Shown in pieces: positions 49,655 to 60,317 of a stretch of DNA of 64,000 bases. The stretch comes from Antitrichia curtipendula (Eukaryota; Streptophyta; Bryopsida; Hypnales; Leucodontaceae), in contig OX579641.1 of the NCBI GenBank assembly GCA_951230915.1, positions 23,290,254 through 23,354,253 of the forward strand. The letters run 5' to 3'. The translations under genes were made by a program, and so were the position numbers. Each line of letters begins with the position of its first letter. Within the stretch, counting starts at the first letter, position 1. The notes beneath the pieces were generated by a model. The model was not told where the DNA came from. It was given only the letters and a program-made list of their open reading frames with translations, and did no database searches.

Positions 49655-49787
49655 CCAATAATTATTAATTGAATAAAACAAAGTCAAGTCATCACTAATT
49701 TATAGAAAGCTTTCACATGGGACAAATAGCCACAATGTGTTTTAGTGCATTGGGGCAAGAAATTGTGGACATATATTGACTACCTTA
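49655..49787 (+). repeat. Rearranged copy of sequence upstream of the membrane-protein gene
   Basis: 49658-49721 resembles 32141-32203 (TTGAATAAAACAAAGTCAAG against TTGAATGAAACAAGGTCAAG), and 49742-49780 resembles 32001-32040 (GGACATATATTGACT in both). Both blocks keep plus orientation, but their order is swapped. Coding sequence from that gene was not seen nearby. Element B begins directly after the second block. Confidence 0.6.
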
Positions 49788-51789
49788 TGTCGTACGCATA
49801 ATCAAGGCATAAGTATCTTTAACACTAAAATGTGGTAAGATGACACGGAATATCGTCCCAGGAGACTCTACTATGTTGCTCTGAGTTCAAGTTATCCGGA
49901 TTATCCCAAAACACCCAAGCAAGACACAAAACCTTTTGCTCTATTTTTCAGAAACAATAGTCTTCCGGATTCCGACCCGGATCCGTCCTTTTCCGGAATC
50001 CAGTTTTAATATCCCTCGGTTTGTTATACCCCTGTTTTACCTTCAGGGGGTCTGCTTTTGATCTTTAAAGGGGCAGGGACTCCACCACTTATGAACCTCA
50101 AACTCTGTAACCTATCCAAAACAACCACTTTGATCTGAATGCCGCGACGAAGCAAGTTTCCATACTCTCACGACTTTTCGGATGGCCTATTCGGGAAGCA
50201 AGTTACACAGAATCCGGCTACTCTTCTTCACTACAACGATAGATATATGCTATCTGGATTCAATAGAGGGATTTTTACTAGGTGCTAGACTAATATTGCA
50301 GTTGTCAGATCTTCCGGTAAGTGGGTTTTTTTCCCCTGGCGGCTGTTGAACTCTGCATGGGACCACTCTCAGTCCCGGAACCTCACCCACACCACTCCAA
50401 TCGGATTACCGTTCTAGTAGTTTAAAGACACTAAGGCACAAGTCCTCCAGACCAGACCTAACTCCGTCACAAATCCTTTTCTCACACTCTAAACTGAAAT
50501 AACACGGATCTGAATTCCTCCTACTCGATCCTCCTTATTCCTCGACATACATAAGCATACAAATTAAGGACTCCGTACAACACTTTGGAGCCTGAAAGTC
50601 CACTTGGTGGCTCAGATTAAAGGAAGAAAACAAGGTACACATTAAAAATGTGCTTGGAGGGAATGGAATGGGCAACAGTCTTGCCCACCCTTAAAAACTA
50701 AAACAAAAAGGCAAAAAGGCCATCCAAAATCAAGGTGACCAACCATTGACACCTCAAGATATCCAGAACGTCAATGCTAGTTATCCCCATGAATCTAGAA
50801 ACGGGGCCCACATACGGAAAATCCGTTTTGGAAAAGAAAAGAAAATAACAAATTACAAAACAACTAACTATCTATCTTCCACGGCGTGCCTTCTTCGAAC
50901 TGCTGCCACCCTGATTTGCACTTCCCTTCGTGCTTGACTTCAATGGAGTCGATTAGACCGCCGCTCGGGTCTGAATTTTCTTCAACACTGGTGGGACGTC
51001 TTCATTCGTTTCTGTCTCTGATACGGATCTGGAATTGAATTCTTCCTTCTCGGACTCCAAGATCTCATTAACCTCCTCCAACAAGTCTAGGTCGATGGGT
51101 GCCTCATTCGGCTTCAGTGAGGGATGTTCCGGTGTAGCTCCCGCTTGTATATGCGCAAAGTCCGCTGGATTGGTTCGGGCCGGATTCGCCATAGCTCCCA
51201 ATTGCTCGAGAGGATTCCTCGAGATGGTTGACTTGGTCAAGTCCACTAACTCGGGTGACCTGATTCGGGTCTGATTAGAAGTTTTCGTCTGAACCGGAAG
51301 ACTTTGCTTCTGCGCCAAAACTTGCACTAGGTTTGACTTTGCTGCGTCAGCCACCCTTTAGAACCTTCAAGCGACTTTAGTAGGGACCCAAGTCCCTTCA
51401 GTTGTGTGAACGGATTAGAATTCCCACCACCGGTTTGACCGGAGTTTGAAGATATGGATTGGTGGACAGATCTGGATCTGGAAACGTGGAGAAGTCCATG
51501 GCCTGGATTTGGCCTGCGTCGGATTTCCTCCAAGATATCCTCCGGAGGAACCTTTAGCTCGTCCACAATTTCTTTAACGAACCCGATCGCCTTTTGATGT
51601 AGAATCTAGGCCTGTCCCATCCATTGGAATCCGATATCAAAGAACTCCTGGCCAAATGGCTTCTCTTCTTCCGGAACCGGGTTTGATTCCACCGGATCCA
51701 CCTCAGGTTGTTTTCCTCGTGATGCCGGATCCGTCAACTTCCGCTTTGTGCCTCTGCGCTTGAGCCGATCTTCCACTACTAGAAAATTG
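49788..51789 (-). mobile_element. Element B: truncated copy of the TGTC-end family
   Basis: The left end TGTCGTACGCATAATCAAGG resembles those of A, C and D. Early internal phrases match element C (ATGAC...ATCGTCCCA near 49845), and AGGGGGTCTGCTTTTG near 50046 matches both A and C. The minus-strand ORF remains (51789-50953) correspond in position and architecture to the 3' half of the element A ORF. Similarity stops near 51789 and no right end or matching 5-bp duplication of CCTTA was found, so the right part is probably deleted. Confidence 0.65.
50953..51789 (-). pseudogene. Decayed ORF of element B
   Basis: The frame opens with a basic stretch (RLKRRGTKRKL), then acidic sequence, and meets a TAG at 51606-51608 after WMGQA. 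It continues in the same frame (ILHQKAIGFVKEIVDELK, EDILEEIRRR) and shifts frame near 51350. It then reads VADAAKSNLVQVLAQK to LLEEVNEILESEKEEF and ends at 50953. The order of basic region, amber stop, helical part and acidic LEEV.E.LE end is the same as in element A, although sequence identity is low. The function is unknown. Confidence 0.5.
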
Positions 51790-52456
51790 TGACCAAGAGA
51801 ACAAAAAACCAACTATTGTTTGTTGTTCTGGGCACAAACACTTAAGTTCTGTCAAATTAAGTATGTTTCTGTTGAGGCTTAAAATGCTTTTACTTCTTTT
51901 ATGTTAATTTGGGTATGATACATCTAAAAATAGCAGTTAGTATAGTATCTCCACAGATCTTGCTATGCCATGTCATCAACATATATCATTAATTGTTGTA
52001 CCTTTTTTGACTTTTGATTCATACTGACCCACTTTTCTACCCTCGAAGTTTCTGAACATCTTGGAAATTGCGTTTCCTTTGTTTAAAAAATAAAAATAAA
52101 AATTCTGAAAGTGGATTTGCATTGCCACATCAGGCCTTCTTATGTGGCAAGGCCCATGTTTGACATCGTGCACACTTTTGAAATTCTTGTCCTATTATGA
52201 GGAAGCTTCTGGTTTCAAAGATTAATTTACGAATTTTCCAGATTTTATCTTCTGCATCCGATGATTTTAGTGCAACCAACATTCAGTCTCTCCATTTACA
52301 CTAATTAGTGCGGCTCTTCCTCTGTCTTCCTAGAAATATTGCACCATCTCATTCTACTAGCCCTCAAATCATATTGTCTGCTTTACATACAAATTGACTG
52401 TGGATGCAAAGTACGGATGCAAATTGAAAAGAGTAGCCTTCTTCTGACATGACAAT
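51790..52456. other. AT-rich spacer
   Basis: Nothing coding is recognised between the truncated end of element B and the TTAA-flanked element. Confidence 0.5.
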
Positions 52457-52460
52457 TTAA
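52457..52460. repeat. TTAA target duplication, left (copy 1)
   Basis: TTAA lies directly outside CCCCTAAAG and is matched by TTAA at 53387-53390. Confidence 0.7.
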
Positions 52461-53386
52461 CCCCTAAAGTTCCGTGACTATGTTTTCACTGAAAATGCTC
52501 AAGAACTGCCGTTTTTAGTACAAGTACCAAATTTAAAAAAAAAACTTTTTTTTTGACTCATGTAACCATAGGATCTTGTAGTATGCTGACTTGAGAATAT
52601 GTGGTAAAAATTTCAGAAATTTCCACCACGTGGATTGCAAGATATAAGCATTCAAAATCACTGAAATCGTTTTTTGACCCCTGCAAAAAACCGGGCAGCT
52701 GCACTTCAAAAGCTCACTTTTCTATGAAAAAATGTCCAAAATGGTGGTGCTTCTTTGGATTATTTTTCCTAAACAAGTTGGCTACATGCTTGAAAAATTT
52801 CACATCATTTGGAATTGTACAACATATAGGAAAAAAATAGTAAGTAGAACAAAGTAGAGAATGATTCAAAATACTAAATTGTTAAGAATTTAGATATGAA
52901 ATTGAAAAATGCCAATCCCAATGGCTGAAATGTTGTATTAAACAATCTACATCCTATGATTTTATTTTTTTCAAAAAATATTGAAAATTGAGTAAGATAA
53001 AAGACTTCAAAGTTTATTTTAGAGTAGAGATTCCAAAACTGCCCGCAAACTAAAACTCCTCATAACTTTTGATTCATTGGTCAAAATGGAATGATTAAAA
53101 GCTTTCCATGTATAGATAGCTCTGGAAAACCAGTTTCAAATTTTTATTTCTGAAAAAAGTGATTTTTTCTGATTTGCCCTAACTGCCCGGCTGAGAAAAA
53201 AAGTAACATATTAGGCCATAACTTTTGACTTGTATTTCCAAATGTCATAAAATTTAGTTCAAATGAAAGTTACTCCTCGTCCACAACTTCTATTAAAATT
53301 TCAGCCTCAAACTTGTAAATCTCTGGCCACATGTACCTGCCCAATTTTTTTATGTTGCCAAATTCTGTAGGCTGGTCCTTTAGGGG
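52461..53386 (+). mobile_element. TTAA-flanked element, copy 1, 926 bp
   Basis: The ends are exact 9-bp inverted repeats, CCCCTAAAG and CTTTAGGGG, each followed outward by TTAA. A TTAA target is typical of piggyBac and Kolobok superfamilies, and piggyBac ends also begin CCC. The interior is AT-rich, has no transposase frame and contains phrases such as GTGGTAAAAATTTCA and CATAACTTTTGA. It is a non-autonomous element; the superfamily is inference. Diverged copies lie at 35619-36506 and from 61549. Confidence 0.75.
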
Positions 53387-53443
53387 TTAAACATACTTTC
53401 TTCCAATTCACAAAACTTCAACTTCCTATTTTGGTAAAGCAAG

Positions 53444-53451
53444 TGCAAAAC
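53444..53451. repeat. 8-bp target duplication TGCAAAAC, left copy
   Basis: Repeated exactly at 53765-53772. Confidence 0.95.
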
Positions 53452-53764
53452 CAGGGTTGTCACCGTCACGTCCTGTCTGGACGGACGTGACGCTGACGAA
53501 ACGTCAGGATCCAATCCCAACGTCCGTTTGTATCCAAAAAAAAAAAAAAATTTTTTTTTTTTGTGGACAGTCTGTCCATCATGTCGACGGCTGGTCCGTC
53601 CCTGTTGACGGCTGTCCGTCTAGGTCGACGGATAGGTCGTCTTTGGAAAAAAAAAAAAAAAATTTGATCCTGACGCAATCCCGACGCGTCTAGACATGTC
53701 TGGACCGTCGTTGATAGACATCCCGATGTGAAAAGCCAACGTCACGTCAGGATGGACAACCCTG
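53452..53764. mobile_element. hAT MITE, 313 bp, related to hAT-3
   Basis: The inverted ends CAGGGTTGTC and GACAACCCTG are flanked by a perfect 8-bp duplication, as expected for hAT. Read from its right end, the MITE follows the left end of hAT-3 for about 60 bases (CAGGGTTGTC, GACGTGACGT, GGCTTTTCAC). It also carries GTCGACGG/CCGTC motifs like the hAT-3 subterminal array. Two A-runs interrupt it. It is probably mobilised by a hAT-3-type transposase. Confidence 0.93.
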
Positions 53765-53772
53765 TGCAAAAC
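53765..53772. repeat. 8-bp target duplication TGCAAAAC, right copy
   Basis: Exact partner of 53444-53451. Confidence 0.95.
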
Positions 53773-54204
53773 CTCGTAGAGCACGGAGTCCAGTTAACTT
53801 TACTTCTGAAAATGTATAGAATGGGGACATGGGCTAATTCATTGCATCAGGTAGTCCTAAATCTTCTCTACTTCAACCAAATCAGTCCCTACTAGATGCC
53901 CATTGAGTGCATGAAGAAGGTCATGTTCTTCTCTTCTCTGCAAAGTGCAAACTAATACCACTACAGTCACTACATTGAAGTATTGTCTGTATACAATGAT
54001 GACAGTCTGGTCGATTGAATGAAGAAAGATTCTCAATTGCTACGGCCAGTACTAGGAAACAAAAAGCACCAACGGCCTCCTTAATTCAAAGTGTACAATA
54101 TTGACATGAAGATGATATTCGCATGCAAGGCAAATACCAGGGTTGTCTATCCGGACGTGACGTGGGCTTTTCACGTCCGGATGTCATGACGCGTCCGTCT
54201 TGAC

Positions 54205-54640
54205 GCGTCCTAACGCATCACAGCCCGTCGCCGATACTGACGGGACCATCCGGAGCGCGGATGAAGTCTGTCCATTCTGTGACGGTGTCGGGCCGTCTCC
54301 TAGACGGTGACTCAGTCGCCAAATGGACATCCGTCTCTTAGACGGAGAGCCCGTCTGTGGACGAAGAGGCCGTCCGTTGGACGGTAAGCCGTCCGCTGGA
54401 CGGAGAGTGGGTCGCTGGACGGTAAGCCGTCCGCTGGACGGAGACTCTGTCGCTGGACGGTAAGCCGTCCCCTGGACGGAGAGCCCGTCTCTGGACGGAA
54501 TTCTCGTCTCCAAGACGGTAATCCGTCCCTTGGACGGCCTCTCCGTCCTCTGGACGGGAAACCGTCCCGTCCCCTGGACCGGAATATTACAGGACGGGAC
54601 AATCGCCCCTTGGACGGTTTCGTTGGCAAGGCTGCGGGTT
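54205..54640. repeat. hAT-3 subterminal array of GGACGG/CCGTCC motifs
   Basis: Short palindromic units of the form CCGTCC..(T)GGACGG recur about every 15-25 bases, joined by GTAAGC or GAGAG spacers. Examples are GTAAGCCGTCCGCTGGACGG at about 54385 and again at 54421. Subterminal hexamer clusters are the usual transposase-binding sites of hAT elements; that role here is inference. Confidence 0.85.
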
Positions 54641-55869
54641 TAGGGTCCACCCCATCAGCCGTCACTCCGTCTAGCTAGGTTTAGGGTTTAGGGTTTTAGA
54701 GAGGGCTTCAAGGTGTATATTAAGGACTTCTGCCTATTCAAGATTACTTTCCCTTGCTAATTTTGCCTTTCATGACTTGGTTGGAGTACAACCATTGCGG
54801 TAGAGCGAAGTCCAAGAAGAGTGTGTTGTGGTGGCACTTGTTGTGAGAGCAACAAGTGTTGTTTCCACATCACATTTCAAACAGAATACTAATCTTTTTT
54901 TTGGTGCAGGGGCAGGTAAAGGAGGATAGATAAGAGCAATGGGTGGAGCAAGATCACAGTGGGAACCTTGAACACACTACGGCCAGATGGAAAAGTTGTG
55001 TGCAAGTTTTGCAAAGCTTTACTAAGCTATCGAAAGGATCGGTTGCTTTTCCATTTGGGATATAAACGAAATGACACCCTCCTTGGAGTGAGAGCGTGCA
55101 CTAAAGTCAATGCAGCCGTGAAAGTAATGTTTTTTAATTGTGGAGGACATATACCTACGGACACTTCGCACGGAACTGGACGCGACGTGGAAGTGACATC
55201 ACCATCAACGATACTACCAAGTGTAGTACGTGGTGAGCAACAACATGATGCTTCAATCTTGGCAAACGATGGAGGAGAAAACACTGGGGGGCAAAGCTCT
55301 CAAGTACGATCATCGGAGGCGCCCAACCCTAGTTTGACCCACAGTCGATCGATGAGGCAACTGTCTCTACAAGAAGGACTGAACGCATCAAACAAGCAAG
55401 TACTTGACAAGAAGTGGGCTAAGTTTTTCTATGAAGCCAATATACCATTCAATGTAGTGAGGCATCCTACTTTTCTGGATGCAATGAAATCAACATCGGA
55501 ATCAAGAGTTGGCTACAAACCTCCAGCGTAGCATGCACTTCGTACAAAGCTCATAAAATCTACAAAAGACGAAGTGGCAGCAATTGTAGCAGAGAAGACG
55601 AGGGCACCAATCCACAAATATGGCGTTACAATATGCTCTGATGGATGGGACAACGTTACACATCGACCATTGATGAATGTCATGTTGGCATGTACAAGTG
55701 GAGAGGTTTTTTTTGGATCGATAGACACAACAGGCGAATGCAAAGATGCTACTTACGTGGCTAATTGCATGGGTGATTACATTGACGAGGTAGGGGCACA
55801 GAACGTGGTACAAGTTTGTACAGACAATGCAGCAAACATGTTGGCCGCTGGCGCTCTGTTACTTCGTAG

Positions 55870-55874
55870 ATTTC
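55870..55874. repeat. Target-site duplication ATTTC, left copy (element A)
   Basis: Matched exactly at 59268-59272. Removing element A and one copy restores the transposase frame as RRF-P-H-I-YFQG. Confidence 0.95.
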
Positions 55875-58800
55875 TGTCGCAGCACAAGATAAGCAATTCC
55901 CATGTTATACTCCCAAAAACCACTCTAAAGCATAACAAAGTGACTCTAAAGATCGAACCTACGAGATTCTGTGAAGTATCTAACTCTATTAACGAACTAA
56001 GCCAAGTCAGGGACAATAGTCATCTTTTCCGGTCCTCTTCCTATGACCGGAACCAAAAACACCCAGAAAACAAAGGACCCGATTCTTGCTCTCTTTCGAT
56101 CCCAACTAGTCTTCCGGTTGTCAAATCCAAAACAACCCAAGGACCCTATCTCTTCCGGTCCGGGTATCCGTCTAGACCAATCTGTTCTAGACAACTCACA
56201 ACCATTTCTTCTCCTATCCGGTTTGGTTTTGCCTCTGTTTAGCCATCAGAGGGTTCGCCGCTTGCTTTTGAGAGTGGTAGGCCCACTACACCTTCCGTGA
56301 CTTATAGTGGCTGAAGACCCACTTTCCAAATCTCTTCCTTCCTAGGCTAGTTCGGATCCGGTTTGGTCCTTCACAGCAATCCAGATCGCAATCCGGTCCA
56401 CTGGTCACACAAAGACCCCCCGTACGATCCTCTCAATACTACAACGACCCTAATGTCATCTTATTCCGTGCGAAGCTAAGGCGGTTACAAGTATACCCGT
56501 CCGTTCCAACGTCAACTAGAATTCTTCCGTTTACCGCTAAGATGGCGAGACCTCACAGGAGATCGGACACTCAACCGGATTTCTCACCCAGGAGTTCTAG
56601 CGCGACTAAGAACTCCCTCCCTATCCGCCTAGCCTAACAACGGCTTTCTCACCCGGAATCTCAAACTCTAGAAGCGTTGAGGCACTGAAGTTCACTCCCA
56701 ACTCTATCCTATCCGCTCACATACACTTAGAACCAAGAAAAACACCAAGGGGAGAAATCCCAACGCATCCGCTCGTGCTTTCCGAACTCCCTCACGCACA
56801 ACTCTGCCAAAACATGGGAGAACGTACAACAAGAAAGTACAAAGAGAGAACACAAAGAAAATGTAGAAGGAAAGACTCCCAGTCCTCAGCACAAGGACTG
56901 AATTATATACACTTTGAGAACTTCCAAAAATAACAAAAGGCAAAAAGAGCCGTTAAAAGTCAACCTAAATCCGGATCCTAACTTCCGGTCCTCCTAACAC
57001 TACCGGATCGGATTACTAATCCGGATCCGTTCCTGTCCTATCTTTCCTAATTTATTCTACATCGCTATCCCGCGCCCCAACGAAGGACTCTTGGGCTCCG
57101 CCTCCAATTGCTCGAAGACTTCTTCCAAGTTCCTGTTCCGCTCTCCGGCCATCGGATTTGGCATGTCAGAACCGGGAGAGTCTTCGATGTTGATCAGCGC
57201 GGTCTGGGAAGGCTAACTCGGCTTTGACTGCGGAGTCTGGTCCCTTCCTTCCCTTGGGTCTGGCACTTCCGGAAACGATTCCGGCATGGAGATGTCCGAT
57301 AGGTGGACCCTCATCGATCCGGTCAGCTTTTGTGTACACTCCTCCATCCGGTCCGCCGCTCCTCGTGCTAAGACCAAATTCTTCTCCACCTGCTCGGTGA
57401 AGTCAGTCAGGATCCGGACTATCCGGGTACCGGATAGTTTCTTCTCCTTCAAGACTTTCTCGTCGAAGAGTCTGGCCCTGACTGCCACGCTTCCGGTCTT
57501 ACCGAAAGTCGCCTTTACCGATTCCGCCACCTTCTGCGTCTCGTCCGCCATTATCCGGGTGGCGGCCATATCTTCCTTGAAGGTGGCCACTTCCGCCTTC
57601 AACATGTCGACCTCCTCTTGAAGTCGACGGATGTCCGCTTCCTGCTTCCGGATCTCGACCGGATTGGTGATGCACTCCGCTACCTTCCCCGGCAACTTGC
57701 TATCCGGTGCTGCCTGCACCAACTCTCCGATCTAGATTAGGGCGATTCTCTTCGCCTCCCAGTCCGCGCGGATGTCGCAGAGGGTCTTCACCAACTTCTC
57801 GAACGGGTCGACCGGTCCCTTCTTCGAACAGCTTGCCTTCTCTCCTTCCGGTGTCTTCTCCTTTCGGGTTTTATCACCGAGTGGAGATCCTCTTCCGGTC
57901 GGAGACGTCGTCTTGTGCCGCTTGGTCTGCCTCTCCGCCTCTTCTTCATCTTCTTCTTCTTCTTCGGTCTCGGATCCGATTTCCTCTTCCTCCTTGTCTG
58001 TTTTCGATTCTCCGTATTTCAGGAGATTTTCCTGGGCCTTCCACTCCTTCTCTTCCGAGTCTAAAAGGAGCTGGTGTTGCTCATAGAGGTGGAAGAGGTA
58101 GGGACACACGGATGTCGGCCTACTCCTTCCGACCCTCGTTGCCAACTGGGCCACCAGATCAAACATGACCCGGGCCCAGTCCGCCTTCCGGTCACCGCTC
58201 AGAGCCCTGAATATCGTGTTGCCGAGGGTGATCGTCACCCTTGTCGGCTTCTCCGGATGCAGGATCGGAATGAGAAACTGCAACAGCTTCCGGTGCCGGT
58301 CGTCGATGCAGTCTTCCACCGCGTATCCGTCCTTGGGGTTGACCGCTCCTCGAAACTTGCCCCGGACGTACTCGTCCTTCCGGTTTGCCATCCCGTGGAC
58401 TCCTGCCCGGAACTTGTAAACCTCCCTCCAGATCTCTTCCGTCCATTGCGCCGGAACACAGCGGATCGTGTTGTCGAACTGGTTCGTCCACTTCCCCTGG
58501 ATCTCCTTCACCATCCGCTTGTCCTTAAAACTCCAGGGTTTGTCAAGCAAACCCTGGCACCCCATCCGGTTGAGATCCAACCGGAGCATCTCCATCTCCT
58601 CCTCTATCGAGAGGAGAACCGGAACTACCTTCCGGAGTTTAACCGGAGCCGACGACATGGATGGGCCTGGTCTGTTCCGCCTAAGCTGCGGCATAGACAT
58701 AGACTAGATCTAAGACAGTCCTTTCCGATTCTACCTCACACAGTCCTAGCCGCACGTTCTGTTCTCACGTTCTCTCTCTGATCTCAACCGGAAACCTGCA

Positions 58801-59267
58801 CAGCGATCGGTACGCAACCGGAAACCTACCCTGCACGCACTTTTACCGCTCACGATTACACGCGTACGCTCACAACGCTTAGAAAACGAGGAGCGCCAAA
58901 AATACTCTCACCAAACAGCGTTTGGAAATGGAGAGTGACTGAGGAGGTCCTGGGCTTTTATAGTCTCTCCTAACCTAAAAGCCGTCATGATGACGTTTAC
59001 CGGTCCGGTCCCACCAATCCGGTCTAACCCTAATCCGGTTCTATACCCCCAATCCGGTCCACTACTACTTCCGGCCAAGGATCCGATTCCAATCCGGTTC
59101 CTGGGTGTCACCACTAGGATTGGATTCGTTCGAACCACTCCACTATTTCAATGTCTTTCCTAATTTTCCGTCCTCTGCTGTTTCTAGACAAAACCTACAC
59201 ACTAATCGATAGTTTCCGTTCCGTTTTCTAGATAAACAACTAAAAACCAAAAATTCGGACTGCGACA
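55875..59267 (-). mobile_element. Element A: 3.4-kb insertion in hAT-3, best-preserved family copy
   Basis: The ends are exact 8-bp inverted repeats TGTCGCAG and CTGCGACA, with a perfect ATTTC duplication outside. No terminal direct repeat of LTR size was found by eye. Neither end sequence recurs inside as a second LTR edge. The interior is rich in CCGGATCC-like motifs and has one long minus-strand ORF (58700-57057, with two amber stops). The TG...CA ends and 5-bp target would fit a solo LTR of an LTR retrotransposon. The absence of LTRs and the internal ORF would also fit a non-autonomous DNA element. Confidence 0.93.
57057..58700 (-). CDS. Element A ORF: unknown acidic coiled-coil protein with in-frame amber codons
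   Basis: ATG 58700 opens a 322-codon frame, to a TAG at 57732-57734. The same frame continues for 172 codons to a second TAG at 57213-57215, then about 50 more to a third TAG at 57057-57059. The N-terminal ~220 residues look globular and basic (KRMVKEIQGKWTNQFDN, WTEEIWREVYKFRAGVHG). A Glu-rich run follows around residues 232-255, then Lys/Arg-rich sequence. Beyond the first TAG comes a coiled coil (EADIRRLQEEVDMLKAEV), and beyond the second an acidic end (NRNLEEVFEQLEAEP). I do not recognise the family; a Gag-like or plant mobile-element accessory protein is possible. No transposase or polymerase motif is visible. The ambers are probably CAG-to-TAG decay. Confidence 0.6.
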
Positions 59268-59272
59268 ATTTC
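59268..59272. repeat. Target-site duplication ATTTC, right copy (element A)
   Basis: Exact partner of 55870-55874. Confidence 0.95.
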
Positions 59273-60317
59273 CACACATATATTTTCAAGGGTGTTCAGC
59301 ACATGCACTTGACCTTCTACTTGAAGATTGGAGAAAACAAGATTGGATTATAAGTATGGTCAAGAAAGCCAAGTCAATTGTGAAATTTATTCGAACGCAT
59401 CACATGCCACTTGCAATCTTTCGACGACATTCTCCTAATCACATTTTGAAAAATCCCGTTCAAACACGCTTTGCTACCATGTTCTTCATGATCGAACGTT
59501 TGGTGGAGGTGAGGGAAGCGATAGAATCAACAGTCCACGATCCGCAGTGGAATGAGTACACGCGGAGATTGGCATACAATCAAAAGAAAAGAAAAGCTAA
59601 CGATGTGCAACGATATGTGCGAACGGATGAATTTTGGAGGAAATGTTTGAACTTTGTGCACATAGTGGAGCCCGTGTTGATTGCTCTTCGAGAGTTTGAT
59701 GGCAAGCACCCGTGCTTAGACAAGGCATGGCTTGTAATGAAAAAGGTGGAAAAGCATGTTTTATCTTTGGAGGATCCACCATTTTCATTAGAGCGGAGAT
59801 ATGCAATTTCCGCCACCGATGATTTCTACAAGCGCTGGGACATGCTCAGGACAGATTTGCATTACGCTAGGGCTCTATTGAATCCCTTTTTACTTGACAA
59901 AGTCATGCTAATGGATGATAATGAGGCAAGAGAAACCATATTGAGAGTTTTGCGCAAATTGGCTATTGGAGATCAAGCATTTGCTTCAGCTTTGTCTGAG
60001 TACCAAGCATTTAGAGATCGGCGAGGCATTTTTGGTGGACTTCCTGATGTAAACGCCTTGAATTTGCAACCTCACGAATGGTGGGACTTTCTCGGAGCCG
60101 GTGCTTGTACACTTGCACCGATTGCCAGAAAGATCCTCGCGCAAGTGTGTTCTGCATCGTCTTGTGAACGCAATTGGAGCATGTATTTGTTTGTCCACAA
60201 CAAATCACGCAATAGATTGACATCAGAGCATGCTGAGGAATTGGTTTACATTTATACCAATCCAAGACTCTTAGAGAAAGGGCTGCAGCAAATCCGACAA
60301 GGTGGTATACTGAAAAC

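Noticed and set aside
57732..57734. Programmed amber readthrough in the element A ORF
   Set aside because: It is not excluded, but CAG-to-TAG decay explains it and similar stops in other dead elements here. Two diverged copies are too few to claim readthrough.
57707..58781. Long plus-strand frames opposite the element A ORF
   Set aside because: They mirror the minus-strand ORF. The minus frame has a clear ATG, a coiled coil and an acidic run, while the plus frames have shadow composition.
55875..59267. Complete LTR retrotransposon with two LTRs
   Set aside because: Neither end sequence recurs inside, and no reverse transcriptase, integrase, primer-binding site or polypurine tract was seen. 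A solo LTR remains possible.
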